The translations under genes and the position numbers were made by a program. A stretch of DNA of 64,000 nt from assembly GCF_027409185.1 (NCBI RefSeq), contig NC_084463.1, positions 44,618,407-44,682,406 on the forward strand, written 5' to 3'. Shown here piece by piece: positions 58,690 to 64,000 of the stretch. The stretch is from Cynocephalus volans (Eukaryota > Chordata > Mammalia > Dermoptera > Cynocephalidae). Position 1 is the first letter of the stretch; the number at the start of each line of letters is the position of its first letter. The notes below the pieces were generated by a model. The model was not told where the DNA came from. It made no database searches and saw only the letters and a program-made list of their open reading frames with translations.

Positions 58690-60900
58690 ATTACTTTTCT
58701 TTGTTCCTATTTTCCCTGGTAGCTTTCCATGTTAAGTAGAAGTGGTGAGAGCAGACATTGTTGTCTTGTTTCTAGTATTAGGGAGACAGCATTCAGTCTC
58801 TCAGCATCTAGTGAGATGTCGGTTGTGGAGGTTTTCATAGATGCCTTGTCGTATCTTGAGGAAGTTACCTTCTGTTTCTAGTTTATTTTTTTCATTGTGA
58901 AAGGGTGTTGAACTTTGTCAAATGCTTTTTTTCTTTGTGCATTCTAGATATTAACATCTTGCCAAATATGTGATTTAAAATATCCTCTACAATTCCATGG
59001 GTTATCTTTTCACTCTATTGATAGTGTCCCCTGAGGAACAAAAGTTTTTAACAAAATCAAATTTGTCTGGTTTTTTTTTTTTTTTTTTTTTTTTTTTTGA
59101 TGTTGCTGACAGAACTTGTGGTGTCCTGTCTGAGAAATAATTACCATGTCCAACGTGGGGAAATTTTTGCCCTATATTTTCTTCTAAGTGTTTAGTTTTA
59201 GCTCTTACTTTTAGGTCTTTGATTCATTTTTATTTTATTTTTGTATGTGGTAGAAGGTAAGGGTACAAATGTGTATTTCTACATGTGAATATTAGGTTTT
59301 TCCAGCACCATTTTTTCCATAGACTTCTTTTCCCACTGAATGATCCTGGAATTTGAAAATCATTTTATTGTCTACATGAGGGTATGTTTCTGGGCTCCCT
59401 ATTCTGTTCCATTGGTGAATATGTATGTCTTTATGCCAGCACCACAGGGTTTTGATTGCTGTACCTTTGAATAAGTTTTGAAATGAGGAAGAGTGATACT
59501 TTCAACTTTGATTTTCTTTTTCTGTTGTTTTGGTTATTTAGGGTTCTTTGAGATTTCACATTTATTTTAGGATGTTGCTTTCTGTTTCTCTTTTTTTAAA
59601 AAAATGTTATTTGTATTGTGATAGGGATTACATCAAATTTGTTGGTCACTTTGGATAGGATAGTATTGACATCATAATAGTCAGTCTTCTATACCATGAA
59701 CAGGAGATGTCTTTCTATTTATTTGTATTTTCTTTAATTTTTTTCAGCAACATTTTGTAGTTTTCAATGTATATGTCTTTTGTTTTCTTGGTTAAGTTAA
59801 TTCCTAAGTATTTTATATTTTTCAATGCTATTGTTCCTGGTATTGTTTTCTTAATTTTCTTTTTATATTGTTCATAGTTAGCATATATAAATACAACTAA
59901 TGTTTGCACATTGATTTGGTAACCTACAAGTTTGCTGATTTCATTCATTCCAATTGTTTGGGGGTGTTTTTTATTGTTTATTTGTTTTGTTTTTCTTTTT
60001 AATTTCTGTGTGTGCTTTCTTTAGGATTTTCTACAAATAAGTTGATTTCATCTGTAAACAGATATAACTTTACTTTGTTATTTCAAATTTGGGTGCATTT
60101 CTCTTTTCCTAATTGCTCTGGCTGGGATTTTTAAAACAGTATCAAGTGGAAGTGGTGAAAGCAGGTGTCCTGTCTTTTCCCTGATCTTAGAGGAAAGGCT
60201 TTTTGAATTTCACTATTGATTATGATGTTTCTGTGTGTTTTATATATGGTCTTTATTATACTGAGGCAGTTTTTTCCTAGTCCTAGTTTCTTGTGTGTTC
60301 TTATCATAAGTGGTTTTTGCATTTGTCAAATGCTCTTCTGCATCAACAGAGACACTTGCAGTGTTCCATTCATTTTGCTAACGTGGTGTATTACATTGAT
60401 TGATTTTCATGTGTTGAGTCATCCTTGTGTTTCAGGGATAAATGTCACTTGGTCATGGTATATAATACTCTTAATATCTGACAAATGTTGTTTGCTAGTA
60501 TATATTTGAAAATTATTGCATTTATATTCATAAAGGACATTTGTCTGCAGTTTTCTTTTTTCTAGTGTCTTTTGCTTTTGGTGTCAGCATAATTTTCGCT
60601 TCACAGAATGGGTCCTTTTTAGCTTTTTGGAAGAGTTTGAGGAGGATTGGTATTAATTTTGTTTTTTAATGTTTAGTAGATATCAGGAGTGAAAGTATTT
60701 CATCCTTGGTTTTTATTTGTTGGGGGTTTTTAATTTCTACATTAATCTACAACTGTAGGTCTGTTCAGATTTTCTATTTCTTCATGACTCAGTCTAAGTA
60801 CATTGTGTGTTTCTTGACATTGTCCACTCCACCAGTGTTATCCATTTGCTGGCATACCATGAGAGACTTCTTCCATCAGGTCTGAGGCGTACAGATTTTG
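58690..60900 (-). mobile_element. Old L1, antisense, ORF2
   Basis: Minus-strand ORF2 relics include NYEQYKKKIKKTIPGTIALK with IKYLGINLT (59750-59870) and AFPLRSGKRQDTCF (60150-60210). Antisense phrases for RT and thumb regions appear throughout. It is heavily frameshifted and interrupted by a T-run at 59072-59098. Confidence 0.75.
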
Positions 60901-61816
60901 TAGTTGTGCTCTGCTGTTATTATGCTTGAGTTCTGCTGCTATTGATGTGTTGGTAAGGAGAAACATCGTATAGACCTACGATTAAGCTTCATTTTTAGGA
61001 AGCCCGCATCTCCCTGGGGTATGACATGCCTAAGTACTTGTCGGTCCTTGCCTTTGTTTTTATTGAGGCAAGAAGTTTAGAGGGGGATGGAAGTGGGCAT
61101 TTCCCTTACCCCAGAAAGTTTGGCCCTGGTAAAATCTGTTTGTTAGTCATTTGAGAAATAGTTTTTTTTGAAGGCAGAACTTGTTAAGAAGAACGGGATT
61201 CTCTGAGCATTTTGGGAAATAGCTACTTTTCTTCTCTCTGTGCTGAAGGCAGGAACACCTCTTTCTAAGATCTTCACTGTAAGAGCCTGGCAATATTTCT
61301 GGAGGTAAAACTTATCAACTTGTGAGAACTCCTGGTTGGGAACCCTGAAGACATTGACTCTCAAACTTAAACAATTCACCAGTTACACTTAAGGTTTTCC
61401 TACACCTGTACTCTTCCCCAAGAGGTTTCTTACGGTTTGTGATCACGTAAGTTATGATTCTCTGGATGTGCATTTGTGTCTCCAATTTGGGGCAGTGATT
61501 TGACCTGAGAACTCAATTCTAGTGGATCTAAGAAGAGTTTGAGAAAGATAGGCAAGGTTCTAGAAAATGTTACTTGTTTGGAGGGGGTTTGTCCAAGAAT
61601 ACAATTACAATAAATTTAGATATAGATCTCAATTGAATTTATTGTGATTCTAGAATTGGGCAACAAGTCCATAAAGTAGAATTAAGTGTTCTGATGAGCT
61701 GAGCCACAAAGGATATTGATTTTATAGACAGAAAAAGTCTGAAGAAAGTGAACACAACAAAAAAAAAGTGGATTGGTTATTTCACATTTACTTTCCTTAT
61801 AAGGTGATGTGAGGCT
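60901..61816. other. No gene recognised
   Basis: Single-copy-looking AT-rich DNA. The 78-codon minus ORF at 61143-61379 has no recognisable features. Confidence 0.4.
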
Positions 61817-62580
61817 GTTGAATGGAAAAGGAACCAGAACACCCAATCGAGAGTTTAAAAAAGGGGATCTTTATTAGCCAGCCGGCAACTGTCTCTCCAG
61901 ATATTCTGGTAAGAGAGCAGCCCCAACTCTATGTTTAAGGGGCCTTTTGAAGGCAAAAAGTTACATGGTCACACACTTAAAGTTATCATATAGTCACTAC
62001 ACATTTCCTCCTGGCATGAGAGGGAGGGGGTTTGGTGAGGCCTAGTGCAAGCTGGTTACAGAAGCCAAGATAAGCTAGTTAATCACTCAGGAACAGCAGG
62101 AAGTTCCCCAGGGCAGTTTCCTCACTAAGTTATCTGGATACATCCGGATACAGATCTTGGTTTTATCAGCCAGAAATAGCATAGGCGGGAAACAGCAAAG
62201 GCAGGCAGAATTTAAAATTTTTCTAAGTACAGGATAATTTTTAACTTCTAATTTCTACTAGGGGTGCTGGCGGGGGGTGGTTCAAACAAAAAACTCTTTT
62301 CAAACAGTAAAAATGGCATAAGCTAAATCAATCTGCCTTGTCACAGTGAGAATAGGAAGACAGAATACTAGAAATAGAGCTATTCCTTTTGTGGGAGAAT
62401 TAAAAGAGAGGGAACTTCATCATCATTTCTATTGAAGATTTAAACTAGCCTGTTTGGGAAATTGGCTGTTATCTCTTTCTCATGATTTCAACCTAAGTGA
62501 CCTGGAACTTAGCAGGGCTGACTCCATTTTGAGTTCTAGTCTGTTTTTGTTGGGCCTAGTACAGAAACAGCCCAAAACAA
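61817..62580 (-). mobile_element. Endogenous retrovirus solo LTR (antisense)
   Basis: Termini TGTTGAATGG and GCCCAAAACA are of TG...CA type. On the minus strand GGCTAATAAAGATCCCC supplies the polyadenylation signal near the 3' end. No internal viral genes. Confidence 0.65.
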
Positions 62581-63375
62581 TGGCCTCCTAAATGTTTTAT
62601 TTAATATAGTTGAGAGGGTGGTCTGGGATGGAGAAATAACCTGTCATACCTGAGAAGATCTGTCTGCAGTGCTCTTTAAACACACTCTTATTCCTTTAGT
62701 CTTCCCTTATTTTTTCCAGTGTCTAAGGTCTCTCAAACCTAGTCTATCATGAAATTTGGCATCTAGGAATGTGCTGATGCTCCCACTAGACTGATAGTTC
62801 TTTCTGGTCGTTCAGAAAGGGTTTGTCAAGGTATATCTATATTAAAAGAAAGATGTAAAAAATTGGATTTGAGGAAACATGACTTGCCCAGGGTGTTGTG
62901 AGTTGTTGGTGTCTGACATCCTGTCTTTTGGCTAGTGTTATTCATCTTGCCACACTTAAGTCAAAGCAAGTGTTATGTTTGAGATTATTTTTTTGACACT
63001 AAAGTCAACTTGGATCAAACATCGCTTTAATATAGCTTGCCTTAAACATCACTTTTTTTTTTATCCCCAACAATCTCTGTAGATCATGTGACCTCAAAGG
63101 GTCAAATAAACAAGTTTTTTCCGTTTAATGTCAGTACTCTGTTCTTAAAAATCATGAATTCTGCAGGAATATAATGCAAGTCTATTTAACAGTATTTAAA
63201 ATGGGAAAATTAGGCTACATCACACTTCTACTCCAAACTGATGTCTTAAAATGCAATAATCATACAGTGCAATATTCACTTATAAGTAACAAGCCCTTTT
63301 TATGTTTCACATTTTTTAAAGTAAACAGATTTTTTAAGATGTTAAGAAAAATAAGAATGTGTATTTGGCAGCAAC
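62581..63375. other. No gene recognised
   Basis: AT-rich, with a T-run at 63051-63062. No supported feature. Confidence 0.4.
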
Positions 63376-63472
63376 TCAGCAGTTAGTGCAAGATATCATA
63401 ACACCTAGGACAAGGGTTTGGATCGCTGTACCAGACAGCTGCTTAAAAAAACAAACCAAAAAACTTACAATG
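63376..63472 (+). mobile_element. CYN-like SINE monomer fragment
   Basis: ATAACACCTAGGACAAGGG, TTTGGATCGCTGTACC and an A/C-rich tail match the 3' half of one tRNA-Ile-like monomer. Confidence 0.55.
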
Positions 63473-64000
63473 TAGTTTACTAGTGTGCAAACAGTTGTTT
63501 TTTATGATTCACATGACTTCCGTCAGTGCCAGCAACCTCATTAAAGTCCATCCAGTTGTCATTCATTGTGATTTTCAAAACTTGTATGTGTGGTTGTGAA
63601 GTTCTGTTGATTGTATTTGACACTTAGTTTGACAGTCTCTCTCATATATTTCTGTTAATATTGAGTTCTGGGGGCTTGTATGCATTAGCTAGCATTTGCT
63701 AGGTAAGAAACTAACCAAAATTCAATAGCTTAAAAAAAATTTGTACAAGTTCTGTGGATACACATTTTGATGTGCATCCAGCTGGGCTTTTTCTATGCTA
63801 GAGTTGCCTGGATTACAAAAGAGACTTTAGTCACCTGGTGTCTTTACTGAGACTGGTTCGTTCAAGATGGCTTCATTCACATGTCCTATGGTTTGTGCTG
63901 ACTCTTGGCTAGACCCTGTGTCTCCAACAGGATAGCTCCTGGTGGCTTCCTTATGATATGACTCTGTTTAAGAAGGCAAGCACCAGTAGCAAGTACCTTT

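Overview
This is mammalian nuclear DNA, most likely from a colugo (Galeopterus, Dermoptera). The main clue is three dimeric tRNA-Ile-like SINEs (about 2739-2907, 3451-3607, 51866-52049) that match the CYN-SINE family known from colugos. MaLR and other endogenous-retrovirus LTRs, L1s, a Tigger and mariner-type MITEs fit a placental mammal. The species call is an inference.

Layout. 1-2.6 kb: a complete replication-dependent histone H3 gene (minus strand) with CCAAT and TATA boxes and a 3' stem-loop. Its protein is divergent and carries methionine at position 36. 2.7-12.1 kb: CYN-SINEs and an old L1 interrupted by a 2.6-kb composite retrotransposon (7752-10325) holding about fifteen 80-bp repeats. 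12-13.6 kb: unassigned. 13.6-20.2 kb: two old L1 remnants and a nested young L1 with a long open ORF2. 20-27 kb: LTRs, L1 fragments and unassigned sequence. 27.6-29.2 kb: a complete four-exon FRG2 gene (minus). 29.6-36.4 kb: a mariner MITE containing a SINE, a MaLR LTR, a Tigger and an RBM22 retropseudogene. 36.5-39.6 kb: a second young L1 with a 5' inversion and clean target-site duplications. 40.4-43.6 kb: a decayed low-copy repeat. 44.2-45.6 kb: an intronless DUX4/DUXC-like double-homeobox pseudogene. 45.6-47.2 kb: a second copy of the composite retrotransposon. 47.2-51.7 kb: a nuclear mitochondrial insertion (ND4 to CYTB, plus a 16S rRNA piece) hit later by two LTRs. 54-55.1 kb: a CpG-rich block with an NRF1/ZNF143-type promoter and a probable first exon of a KRAB zinc-finger gene. 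55-64 kb: LTRs and old L1 fragments.

The FRG2 + repeat + DUX arrangement, with FRG2 and DUX on the same strand about 15 kb apart, resembles the human 4q35/10q26 FRG2-D4Z4 (FSHD) neighbourhood. The most novel-looking element is the VNTR-bearing composite retrotransposon. Its two copies share the same modules: L1 5'UTR with VNTR, a short ORF2 endonuclease fragment, then L1 3'UTR and A-tail. It therefore looks like a non-autonomous L1 derivative, organised somewhat like SVA.
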